From: Falciphora oryzae | Lineage: Eukaryota > Ascomycota > Sordariomycetes > Magnaporthales > Magnaporthaceae | Direction of reading: 5' to 3' | Length of the DNA: 64,000 bases | NCBI GenBank assembly: GCA_000733355.1 | Contig: JNVV01000001.1 | Location: forward strand, 3,568,278-3,632,277 | Shown here: positions 48,343 to 58,569 of the stretch, in pieces | Layout of the letters: each line of letters begins with the position of its first letter | Position numbering within the stretch: the stretch's first letter is position 1 | Translations under genes and position numbers: made by a program | The notes under the pieces: generated by a model | The model's input: the letters and a program-made list of their open reading frames with translations, nothing else | The model's database searches: none | Told to the model about the DNA's origin: nothing

Positions 48343-48353
48343 CTTTTTTTTTT
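48343..48353 (+). terminator. Pol III-type T tract after the tRNA pair
   Basis: An uninterrupted T run lies about 40 nt downstream of tRNA-Lys. There is no run of four T between the two tRNA genes, so this is the first strong Pol III stop after both. Confidence 0.55.
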
Positions 48354-48543
48354 TCTTCTTTTATTCTGGGGTTTGGTAGAAAATGTCGCTGCTGTTTGAT
48401 TTTGTAATTTTGCTCTTTTGTCTTTTATTTTGAGGATCTTCGCGGGCACGCACCCTTTTTGCTCCCGCACGCACCCCCACCCCGGTATCGGCCGCCATGC
48501 AATTTTCTGTGGCGCACCCACACAAACGCACATGGGCTTCAAT

Positions 48544-48583
48544 GCAAAGGTGCAAAGGTGCAAAGGTGCAAAGGTGCAAAAGG
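48544..48583 (+). repeat. Tandem array of GGTGCAAA (about five units)
   Basis: The octamer GGTGCAAA recurs about five times head to tail inside the left half of the TIR element, starting from a partial unit GCAAA at 48544. It is the reverse complement of TTTGCACC motifs in the right-hand array, so the two can pair. Confidence 0.85.
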
Positions 48584-48618
48584 GAAGCGTTTACAGCACG
48601 GGCGCGTCAATTGGTACC

Positions 48619-48718
48619 TCTGCACCTTTGCACCTCTACTTGCACCTCTACCTGCACCTTTACTTGCACCTCTACTTGCACCTTTTTGCGCGCGCCTTTT
48701 TGCGCGCACCTTTTTGCG
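48619..48718 (+). repeat. Array of TGCACCT-containing units
   Basis: TGCACCT recurs at roughly 10-12 nt spacing (alternating with TTTGCACC, CTACT and CTACC spacers) and then passes into repeats of TTTTTGCGCGC. It is complementary in orientation to the GGTGCAAA array on its left. Confidence 0.8.
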
Positions 48719-51700
48719 TGGATTTTGTGGCTGGATGCTTGGGCTCAGTGGCTTTATCGCAAATGCGCGACCAATGGCATTAAGTTTTGATTGCGGGCCA
48801 AAGTTTGTCAGCAGCGAAACCGCTCTGCACAAGGGGTGCACAGGCCAAAAGTGGGGCGGAGTGCGTGCGGGAGCAAAAAAGGTGCGTGCCCGCGAAGATC
48901 CTCTTTATTTTGGTGTGGTTTCGTGGGCACGAGGCAGATGGGTGGAGCCCTTTTCCAGGGTAGCTGCTGTTGAGGAAACCAGCGTCCGTTCGACCGAATT
49001 GCCTGCCGCTTCTCCTCAGTGTATCAACACTAATTCAGGGCGTAATTGCTCCAAGCGCTCCACGCTACGCGTCAAGTTGCAATTGTCACGGTCTTCCCAC
49101 ACCGGTCAAAGAACTGCGACTCATGTCGTGGGGAGACATCGCATGGCAAAAAACACGTCGACATGCAGCGACTGGCTGGCCCGTGTTCTTCTCATTCCTC
49201 ATATCAGCCAGTGGATGATGGGACCGCTGGGGAAAAAGATCGATCCTTGGCCAAAACCCCGATGATAGCAATCGTCACCATCCTCGTCGGCTGGATATCG
49301 GGCTCCAAAATGGAGGCGGGCGCCTGAGAGAGAGACCTCCAGTCTCCCCACAGCCTCGCGGAACCTGAACCTTGGCCGAGGCCGAGTCAAGAAGCCGAGG
49401 GGGCGTGCCGGCAAGCTCCGTCTCGAACACTCTTGCGAGTCAGGGCCCGGTCCCCCATTTCCAGTGAGTGGAGAGACGGAGCAAACAGGCATGAAGCTGT
49501 CATGTCAGGTCTCCCCGGTTGGGCATCAATCCCTTGCCGCCGGCGTCATGGCGGGCGTTTTGACTGCCATGACTGCCCTCGTTTTGGGGTGTCACCTTCA
49601 CTACCACACGCCTGGCTCTTCATGTTTCGGTGATATTTTTATTTTTATTATTAGTTTATTTATTTAATGTTTTTTTCTTTCCTTTTTTTGTTTCATTTCT
49701 ATTTTACCATTGTCTCTTGTATCTTGGTCCCTGCGCATGTACCTGTCCATTTCTACGGATACCGTCTCCCCGCCTCATTAAATCCTGGCGCCTCCAAGGT
49801 TGATTCCATCCAAGGCTCACTCCCGAGCTTTTATCCGATGGCTTTTTTCGACGCGACATTCACCCACACCAAGCCAGGACGAAACCTGCGGGGGTGGACA
49901 AACGCCTGCCTCGAAGCACGAACTGGATCAAGGGGTTGGTCATGCCGTGGATTACGCCGTGAACGCGAGAGGACCGAGAGTACTCAGTAGACACCACCTA
50001 AGAAATCGCTTTTTTATCGGCTTGTCAAGATGGAAACGATGGGAGGAGTAGGTTGGTAGGTAGGCGGGCAAAACCTATGGCTTTGGACGGAAACAGCGCC
50101 AAATGCAATGACAGAGCCGCACCGGGTTGGCGGTCTCAGTGCCACGTGGAGAAAGGCAGCACAGCAGAACGCATATGCAGGAACATGGAAGCCAATAACC
50201 ACTTTCCGTCCCATTGCAAGCGACGACATCAATCTCAAGCTTTACAGTTGGTTTCGCCAGGGTTGTGTTTATCCTTTTTTCACTTGCCTTCGTTGCATTT
50301 CTTATGGAGAGTTGCGGCGTCCCGCGGGTCCATGGGTCCGGAGAAGAGAAAAAGAAAAGACGAGATAAAAAAAAAAAAAAAAAAAAAGATAATTTGATTT
50401 TCTTTTTTCTTTTTCTTTTTTTTCCTTTATTTTCTGCCTCCTCGCCCTCCTGTTTTGTCTTATTTATTTTTATTTCCTGAAAAAGCCACGTTTTGCCTTG
50501 GTGGATCCGGGACTGGGGCATGGCCGGCGGGGACTGCTGGGGCGCCTTTTGAATTGAACTGGGACATGCGCAACTTGGGAGAGGGGAAAACCGAACCCCC
50601 TGGCAACACCCATCACTAGTGCAACCGGAAGCCTTTCCGGCGCGTGCCCTGGACTGCCGTTCTGCCTGCCGCCCGGAGCGAGGGGGATTTCTTCCAGAAC
50701 GCGACTCAAGTCTTGGGGCTTGCTGCCGCTCCGTCGGCGTCGGCGAGGGCCCTTGGACATGGAGCAATTTCGTGTGTTTGATCACGGGGCTGGGGAGGAT
50801 GTTTGGTTTTCTTCTTTCCTTCGTTTTCGTATTCATTTTTCCTCCTCGATTCCTTGACGCTACTACAAGCCACCACCACTAGCGACTCAGGCTGAGCACC
50901 AGTCTCTGCGTCTGCCAATGCCGATTCCGTCTGCCGCGTCGCGTCGGTCCCAATGCCTAGACGGGAACCGGCGCAGACGGGTGTGCAAGCGAGCATTATG
51001 AGAAACAGTCCCCCCAGGTTGTGGTCTGACTATGGACATTTCGAGACCTGCACTCGCCAAATACCTAATGCGACAAAAGCGAAAGAAAAGAAAGCCATCC
51101 AGTGGGGCCGAAGGACTGCGGACGCGGCCAAGCCGCAAGCGAGGGCTCAATGGCCAGGATGTGTCCCGCCCGGGCTGTCTTCCTGGCGAGGCTAGCCTAG
51201 CCCTTTGTGGTCCCCTCTGTGGATATTCGAAAGTTGTTTCTCCGGGGTGATCAACCATTTGTCACTTTGACATAAGCCGAGGTGGGTCAATGGAAGAAAA
51301 AGAAGGGAGAAAAAAAAAAGATCGCAAGGTGACAGTTCCGCCTCTTTTTTTTTTTTTTTTTTTTTCTTTTTTTTCTTCTTTTTTTCTTCTCTCTCTCTCC
51401 TCAATGTCGGCGTCGACGCCACCCGTGATGCGAGGCGACGCGGCATCTCGATCCAAAATTGGTAGGTGAATCGGCGCGGAATTCTTATCTCCCCTGGCGA
51501 CCAGAACCGCAGCGGCGGCATCAGGCGAGCGGGCGTCCGGCCGGGCTCCCCTGGAAAGTCTCGGTGAGGCGAAATGGAAGCAGGATCCACACCACGTGCC
51601 CCCCCGCTCTCGCAACCCTCTCTGTCGGTATGTTTGCATCGAGGGGAGCACGTGTCAGCTCACCGTATTGTCGGGTCCGGATGTCATGCCAAGTCCGACC

Positions 51701-52234
51701 AAGTCGCGCGGTATTTTCTTTACGAGGGGAGTAGGTAAATCGAGATCGAGATCCCGCTCGACGTCAGCGGTCTTGATTTTTGGGGCTCGCCGTATCGAAC
51801 AATGCCGCAAAAACCAGGTGACAGCTCTCGACGACAACACCACTGCCCAAAAGATTGGCGCACCGCTCGCTGTAACGTCCCACGGACACGTTCGCGCGCC
51901 TCCCCGAGGATCGCGGCTGCGCTAATCACAGCAAGCCACGCCGAAATCCTTCGTGGGGTTGGAACGGTCTCCTGTGTCTCACATGAGGTCTCTTTCGACA
52001 CTTTCTCCGGTGGCATTCCGCGCAGAATGGAGCACGCCGGAAAGGAGAAGGCGACGGGCGCGCGGGGGTTGTTCCTGTGATTTTTTTCAAGTCCCTTATC
52101 AAGCAAATGCGAAGGCATCAAATGCCTCGCTACGGAGGGGCGGGCATGTTTCCTCGTACGGCAGGTACTTTGGAACGGTTTGACAGCGGGTGCTACATCG
52201 TGGCTAATTTCCCGAAAGAGCCACCTTTTTTTTT

Positions 52235-52237
<3 letters not shown>

Positions 52238-52267
<30 letters not shown>
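52238..52267 (+). repeat. T30 homopolymer run
   Basis: Thirty consecutive T residues, preceded by T9 and CCC. It lies in gene-free DNA. Confidence 0.85.
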
Positions 52268-54452
52268 CGTTTGGTTCATTTTGTCTTGGGAGACGGACAA
52301 AACAGCCTCATCGACAGAGCCGAGATGCACATGTCGTAACCCCCAGCTTTTTTGATATGCACTGGCTCTGGTGCGGCTTCTCTCCTCCGGCATCGAGGCC
52401 ACTACGGAGGATAGAAGATTACCCGGCTCCCCGAAATCGCACCTGGCCTTTGTTCGGCGCTCGGGGAACGACGGGGCGAATTCGTGGATAATGACAGAAC
52501 CCCTGGTGGCTGTTGGCTGTCAAGTGATAAAATTCCCACTTTGGGAGGCCAAATTCTCATTCAGGAAATTCGCCGTCTTGACGTCCAGTCCACAGCGATT
52601 TCCCCTTCACCTTCAAGGATTTCGCACCCGCCGGGCCGGGCCAGGAGAACCACCTGTCACCTTGAAGGCCTCACCGAGTGTGGAGCAACCTGCCATGGGC
52701 TAAATGGGTTGGCGTGGGGTTTCCTGATATCTGGAGACCCCCTGGCCATTAAATGAAGGAGGCGTGTGTGGTAGGGATAGCATGGGCCACTCATACAGGC
52801 CGTGGGCGACGATCTTGTCGGCCTGTCCGTGGCAAGCATGGGACGGAGGCTGGAGAAACAAGCGAATAAAAGAATAGAAGATAAATGGAAAATAATTTAT
52901 GTGTTTATTTATCGATCGATTTAATGTTGAAGAAAGAAAAGAAAAGAAAGGAAAAAGGGCGAATAAATCAGTTGCGCGCGGATACAAAAATGTGATCCAG
53001 GCCAACGTACCAAGGATACCGAGCACGGCTCAGGGGTTCGTGATGGAGTGAAGTGTCGTTACGCTACTACCTGCCGTTGCTGCCAACAACGGCCCTGTTC
53101 TTGTGCAATGGGCTTCACATCGCTGAGGTTCCTCTACAAGCCCCTCTGCCTAGTCGACAGTATCCATCCCGACATATCACCATCTCACAAAAGAAGCAAA
53201 AACGCAGTCGGGTCTGGGCCTGGTCTGCCGCCCCGTCTGCCGCCTGACTAGTGCAATCGGCATGCGGGGCGGCACACTTGACGCTGTCGTCTGCGTCGAG
53301 GTGCATGCATGAGGTGTGCCGACTACGTGTCGAGCCGCCAAGGAGGGGAAGAGGGAGGTGTGCTGCGGGCGGGCGCGCGTGTGACATGGAAAACAAACAA
53401 CGACGCCATGCATGCTTTTTTCATGTTTGGGCCTGGGGGGAGGGCGGCAACACGCCACTCGCCAACTGGTCGAGCCATCTAACCTTGGGCACCGAGCGTA
53501 TGGGTGCTCCTGCTTTGGTTTTGGTTTTGTTTGCTTCATGTGTTGTTACGACAGCTACCTAGGTTTACACACCGTGAGGTCACCCGCGGCCCCCGGGGGA
53601 TCGAACGAAATGCATCATGGCCTGGTCAGGCGTTGCCAGGGCCCCAACCACCACCCAGGCAAGGCAACCTCGGTTTTGATCTCCAACGCATGAACTCGAC
53701 CTGATGCTCTCATGCCTTTCTCACTCTCTGCCTCTTTCCCAGCGATGCTTATCCCATGGGTTGGGGGTGGGAAGTCGGGCCACCAATCAAAAAGGCCGGA
53801 AAAGCGCTTGTGACCGCCATCGTGATTGGCCCCCTAGCCCTGTTTTTTTTTTCCCGCTCTGTTTTTACTAATTGCTCTTTTTTTCTTGTGTTTTTCTGCG
53901 AATCGGAGCCTCCCCCATACGCCTGGGATAAAAGCTGACCACAAAACCCGCTCTAGCCGCAGTGCGGAGGCGCCGTTTATACAAGCCGAAACTTAGGTAT
54001 ACTTTTTAGGTGGTGGCGATGAAGAGGGGGGCCGTTGGCTGCAATTTCTCCGAAGAAAGCGCCTGGGAGGGTGTACGCTAGGCTTGATGCACCCGATGGC
54101 CGGTGTGATAACAACGAAGATCGTGATGCTGTTTGGGATGGAAAACCTGTCGTTGCTCTTCTGTGATGTACTCGTGAGGCCCAAAATAACAACCCCGCCG
54201 CATGTTGGCGGGAGGCGGCAACGGATGCACGCGGTGCCGTCCTCGGTGCCGCCCTTGGCCCCGGCTGGGTTCGGTGCCGTTGTTAGTATTGATTGGGTCT
54301 ATTGCACTGGTGAGATGTATTTGGTATCTCCATGCGTAGACGCCGCCGCGGCGCCGAACGCCAAGGGCCCCGTGGTGGGTGGTGGCATGGACAGGCTTGA
54401 CAGTGCCACCAACGACGACCCAAGTATCATGAATGTAACAAAACCGTCTTGG

Positions 54453-54474
54453 AAAAAAAAAAAAAAAAAAAAAA
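54453..54474 (+). repeat. A22 run next to the CHY gene stop codon
   Basis: Read in the sense of the gene on the minus strand this is T22, beginning about 13 nt after the stop codon, inside the expected 3' UTR. Confidence 0.85.
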
Positions 54475-54487
54475 CGAAACTGCCTGC

Positions 54488-56587
54488 CTATGTAGCCTTG
54501 GCGTCGCCGCCGATGCGCCGGTACTTGCGCTTGTCGCCCTTCCGCATCAGCACCTGGTCCCGCGTGCCCTTGCCGCCCTCCCAGAACCCGGTCCCCTTCC
54601 TGCCGACCACGGATCGGCCGCAGTACAGGCAGCTCTCGGGCCGGTAGTTCTGCTCGCGCGAGCAGTGCCCGCACACCATGCGGGCCGCCCACTCGTGCAC
54701 GTGCCCGTCGGCGTCGGCGTCGGCGTCGTGGCACCGGTCGCACGGAAAGACGCGGTCGCAGCAGCTGAAGCGGAACCAGCGGTAGCTCTTGCGGTAGTGC
54801 TCGCACGCGCCGCGCGCGGGGAGCGGCTCGCCCGCCCTCAGGCCCAGCTTCTCGGCCCTCCGCCTGGGCCCGCCCGCACCGGGGGCCGCGAGCGGGTGGA
54901 CCGAGGTGTACGTCTGGAAGCGGACGTCGGGGATCTTGAAGGTGAAGCGGCCGTGGCACTCGCGGCAGACGTTTGTCGTCGTCTCGCCGCGCACCGAGAC
55001 CAGGCCCTGGGCCGTCGGGGTCGAGCACTTGTCGCACGTGGGCGTGAAGGTGCTGGGGAGCAGATCCGAGGCTGTGCAGCCGGCCAGGTCGAGGAAGCCC
55101 GCCCGCGCGGACCCCTGGTGCACCAGCTCCGGCCGGAACGTGACCGTCATGTCGGCCGCGCACTTCCGGCAGCCGACGCCCTTCTCGACGCCCGGGCTGA
55201 GCCCGCCCACGTCGTTGGCCATCTTGCACCGCTGGCACTTGACGCTGATGCTCAGCAGGCTTATCTGGAGAAGCTCGACGCCGTAGAGCTCGACGGACGG
55301 GAACGTGATGGCCGTGCCCTTCTCGGGAGTGTGCGTAGCGGCTGAGGCTGAGAGGCCCCCGGACAAGCCGAGCGCAACGCCTCCGCTTGCCTCATCATCT
55401 TCCGAGCCGTACGAGTCTTCGTCTGAGCCGGACGACTCGGAGTCGCTCCCATGCCCGTATGACCACTCCAGAGGCCGGGGGATGACGTGGATGTGACTCT
55501 TGACATCGCCCACGGATGCAGCGTGGGCGGCCCCTTTCCCTTCCACCTGTTTTCCTCGGTCCGCCGACTTGGGAGCCTCTGAAGCCCTGGCGGCCTCGAG
55601 CGCCTTTTGCTGTTGTTGGACTTGCCTAGCCAAGAGGTGGAGGTTCTGCGTGAGGTAGTTGATGAGGCTCATTAGACTCATGTGTTGCTGTTCGGCAGCT
55701 TTTTGCGCGAAGAGCTCCTCTAGCGTCTCGGCGTCCTCCGAGTCCACGTCGTTGAGCAGCACGCGCATCTTCTGCAGTGGATAGAGCAGGGGAATGATGA
55801 CCTGCATCGACTTGACGGCCTGCAGGGCCGGCGGCAGCTCGGTGCGCCGTTTCGGCTCGAGAGGCAACGTGTATACGACGCCGTCGCTGGACTTTTGGTA
55901 CATGGGCAGCCGTCCCATGCGAGACTCTATCTGTCTCGTTTCCAGGGCGCGTCGCGCCTTGGCCTCAGCAATCTGGTCTTTCGTGAAGGTCTCCTCTGGA
56001 ACGTATACAGGCCTTTTATACTGCGGTGCTTGCTGAGGCGCCGGCTCCTGGGCGGGTTCCGGATCTGGGTTGGCTTGAAGTGTCTCGAGGTGCCTGGTGT
56101 CCTTGAATATGGTCATCTTGACAGTCTCGGCGGCCTTCTCCGAGAGGAACGCTTCTAGATGCTTGTCTAGAGCGTTGGTCAGGGAAAGGAGTGTAGCTCC
56201 CCGCCTCTCTGAGACTAGCTGATCCCAGCCCCGCTCGACATTTATAGCGATTCCCCTTGGCATGTCGCTGTGCTTCACGGCTAGTGTGGGAGCCCCTTTC
56301 GGGTACGAGGCGGGGACTTTTATCTCGACTTCCAAGCCCCGGCCAAGATCAAAGGGGAAGTCAGGGTCCGAAGGGGTTATCGTCAGGGCCAGGGACGTGA
56401 CGCCGTTGGCCAGGGAGGATTCCTTGGGAGAGAAACGGCGTCGCAGCTGCCCTATCTGATATTCTCTGGGGTCTTGCTTTTGACGCTGTGGGACTGGCTT
56501 GGGGACAACGCGGGAGGGCGCGGCCTCTGAGACGGCCTGGCGTCTGCTCGGCGCTGCAGAGGCGCCAGCGTTGTCGGTGGCCATCAT
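54488..56587 (-). CDS. CHY zinc-finger protein with an N-terminal RWD-like region
   Basis: A single-exon gene of 699 residues. The C-terminal CHY zinc finger (about 595-657) is clear: CEHYRKSYRWFRFSCC, PCDRCHD, DGHVHEWA, RMVCGHCSREQ and SCLYCG supply the Cys/His ligands. Earlier Cys pairs (KCQRCK, GCRKC, TCDKC, VCREC) form additional zinc-ribbon-like sites. Residues about 40-165 resemble an RWD/UBC-like fold, with EVEIKVPASYPKGAP typical of it. A Gln-rich coiled stretch (about 310-340) and an acidic Ser-rich linker (about 380-405) follow. CHY fingers in other proteins bind zinc and often accompany ubiquitin-ligase functions, but no RING is seen here, so activity is unknown. The start could be ATG 56587 or the next codon. 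The loop in the CHY domain carries an extra Asp-Ala repeat. Nothing appears broken. Confidence 0.88.
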   Translation of the reverse strand: MMATDNAGASAAPSRRQAVSEAAPSRVVPKPVPQRQKQDPREYQIGQLRRRFSPKESSLANGVTSLALTITPSDPDFPFDLGRGLEVEIKVPASYPKGAPTLAVKHSDMPRGIAINVERGWDQLVSERRGATLLSLTNALDKHLEAFLSEKAAETVKMTIFKDTRHLETLQANPDPEPAQEPAPQQAPQYKRPVYVPEETFTKDQIAEAKARRALETRQIESRMGRLPMYQKSSDGVVYTLPLEPKRRTELPPALQAVKSMQVIIPLLYPLQKMRVLLNDVDSEDAETLEELFAQKAAEQQHMSLMSLINYLTQNLHLLARQVQQQQKALEAARASEAPKSADRGKQVEGKGAAHAASVGDVKSHIHVIPRPLEWSYGHGSDSESSGSDEDSYGSEDDEASGGVALGLSGGLSASAATHTPEKGTAITFPSVELYGVELLQISLLSISVKCQRCKMANDVGGLSPGVEKGVGCRKCAADMTVTFRPELVHQGSARAGFLDLAGCTASDLLPSTFTPTCDKCSTPTAQGLVSVRGETTTNVCRECHGRFTFKIPDVRFQTYTSVHPLAAPGAGGPRRRAEKLGLRAGEPLPARGACEHYRKSYRWFRFSCCDRVFPCDRCHDADADADGHVHEWAARMVCGHCSREQNYRPESCLYCGRSVVGRKGTGFWEGGKGTRDQVLMRKGDKRKYRRIGGDAKAT

Positions 56588-58530
56588 GATGTAAAAACGA
56601 AGAGGGTGCTGATGGCGTCGCTAGGCGAACTGAGGAGCGGTAATAGACCGAGAAGCGGATAGGCAGCGACGGCTGCAACGCGATGTTGATGGCTTCTGGA
56701 CCGGCACAGGTAAAGACTCGAGGAATCTGAGGCTGAGCACTAGAATATCGGGTTCTAGTGATGAGTGCGCCAAGCCAGCCCTGATCTATATGGACTAGAC
56801 AGATAAGAAATGAAGACAACACGATGCTCAACGCATGTGGTGACAAGCCGGGTTCCATGAGATTGAATGAACCATTGCAAGACTAGCAGTAGGCAGATGG
56901 CCTGCGAAGCCAGTATTACCGATTATGATAATCTCTGTCCACGCAATGTTTTGGGCTGATGTCAACGGTGTTTTCCAGCAGGGCGGTCATGAAAGAAATG
57001 AAGTCGTCGTGAGCCATTCCCCGTCATTCGTCGAATTTCCAGATTCAACCTAGGCTTCCCCACAAGTGCCCGTTTATTGTGATTACCTAAACACAGGTCT
57101 GCAAGGGTCCCTATTCCAGTTCGTTACCGGACACACCATGACTGAACGTGTCCTTGAAAGCAACTGTCTTGCCGTATCATTTATTTTTCTTCTTCTCTTT
57201 TTTTATTTTTATTTTTGTTCACCGGGGCCTCCAAGTTCGTCATGAGCTGGCTGTGTCTCGCCCCATAGTGGTGCGGCGCTTTCATAGCAACAAAGAAAGA
57301 GCCCACGGCTAAAATTAGAAAGTGAATGTGCCAGGCGACAACGGGCCGAGAATCAGGATAAACAAACCAGGTGCCCTCCAAAATACCTAATTAATACATG
57401 CCAGATCTCGATGGCCATATTTGGACCGCATTGCCCACATCTATTTGACGTGCAGCTCCCGGGTCCCAAGCGACAGGAACACAGAACGACAGGCCCTGCC
57501 CGCCACGTGCGCCGACGACTTTAGCCAAAAGAGCGCCCGCCCGATCCATTGTTCCGATAGTAGGGGGTGGACGGCGGCAATGCTCACAAACGCCAAAAAG
57601 AAAATGGAAGGGGAGTGTGTGTCGGCCGCACGGGCGGAAAGTCTGGGTCCCGGCGCTCTGGGGTAAAACGGCCGAGGTCACCGCCGAGGCGGGACGGAGA
57701 GTGGAAGGAGGCACGAGCCCGGAATACTTGAGGCTAGGCAGCTTGAGACCTGGGGTGCACGCCCCCTCCCTTCCTCCCCGGACGGATACAAGGCAAAGTG
57801 GCCGGGCTCAATGCCCGCTTAGGGAAGGCCCGAAGACGCGTAACGCAGCTCAGGATCGAGGCAGACGAGGCAGCCGGCGAGAATAAATGAACTGGCGCAT
57901 TCGGCAGTGCGCCCGCGACACCATGCAGCCAGTCAGTCGGTCCGGCCCCGATCATATACCCGCCCTGCGTAAGCTTCCTTCCAGTATAGTAGGGGGTGAG
58001 CATTTCTCAGCCCCCTGGACAGGTATTCGGTGTGCAGGCTGGGTGGCTCCCTTCGGCTTGATGGGGGCGATGGGGGAGCTGCCCTACCACGCGTGAACTC
58101 CTCCTTTTTGCCTAAAGTCGGCCTCTGCGCTGGCGGCGCCGGTGACCGCCTTCCCATGCGGCGGGCTTGGCGGTGTGGGCAGGAAGAAGCATGGCAAGTG
58201 AAAGAAGAGCCGGAATCAAGACGAATAGAAATCTTCAGCCAGCGCTTTTCCTTCCGGGCCCAGATCCCATGGCAGGGGGGATGGGAGAAACTGGTGACTT
58301 TTCCATTGCCGTCTTCTCTCCCGGTCTGTCCCCGCTTTGCCACAAAACCCCATTCGGTCACTCTCCGTGTTTGCGACGGAAGGCGATGGCTGGAACTGGA
58401 CAGCTCCATGTGATGCTCGGGTGGACGGCGAAGCCAACCCGGGTCCCATCCTCTTTGCTGTCAAGCGGCGGAGCTTCGGGAAGCCCTTCAGCTCTGACGC
58501 AACCTGTTCACGAGGGACAATGCATAAACG

Positions 58531-58569
<39 letters not shown>

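Larger units (their letters stand above)
48432..48903. mobile_element. Non-autonomous TIR (MITE/foldback-like) element, 472 bp, with 8-bp target duplication
   Basis: The ends are inverted repeats of 43 bp (48432-48474 and 48861-48903) with one mismatch, at base 24; each starts GAGGATCTTCGCGGGCACGC. Similarity continues imperfectly inward. An identical octamer TTTATTTT flanks the element at 48424-48431 and 48904-48911, as expected of a target-site duplication. An 8-bp duplication is usual for hAT elements and allowed for some Mutator-like ones; the GAG end is unlike the typical hAT end. Inside are opposed tandem arrays of GGTGCAAA and its complement. No transposase-sized frame exists, so movement would need a source elsewhere. 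It lies about 130 bp beyond the tRNA pair. Confidence 0.82.
48912..54487. other. Gene-poor stretch of about 5.6 kb
   Basis: No recognisable gene. Long runs are A21 at 50367-50387, T21 at 51345-51365, T30 at 52238-52267 and A22 at 54453-54474. The rightmost few hundred bases should be the 3' UTR of the CHY zinc-finger gene. Frames antisense to that gene enter from the right. Confidence 0.55.

Noticed and set aside
54449..55345. 298-codon plus-strand frame
   Set aside because: Antisense shadow of the CHY gene; Ala/Arg-rich from GC-rich codons.
58531..58568. A38 run as the tail of a LINE/SINE retroposon
   Set aside because: No upstream reverse-transcriptase or Pol III promoter boxes and no flanking duplication.
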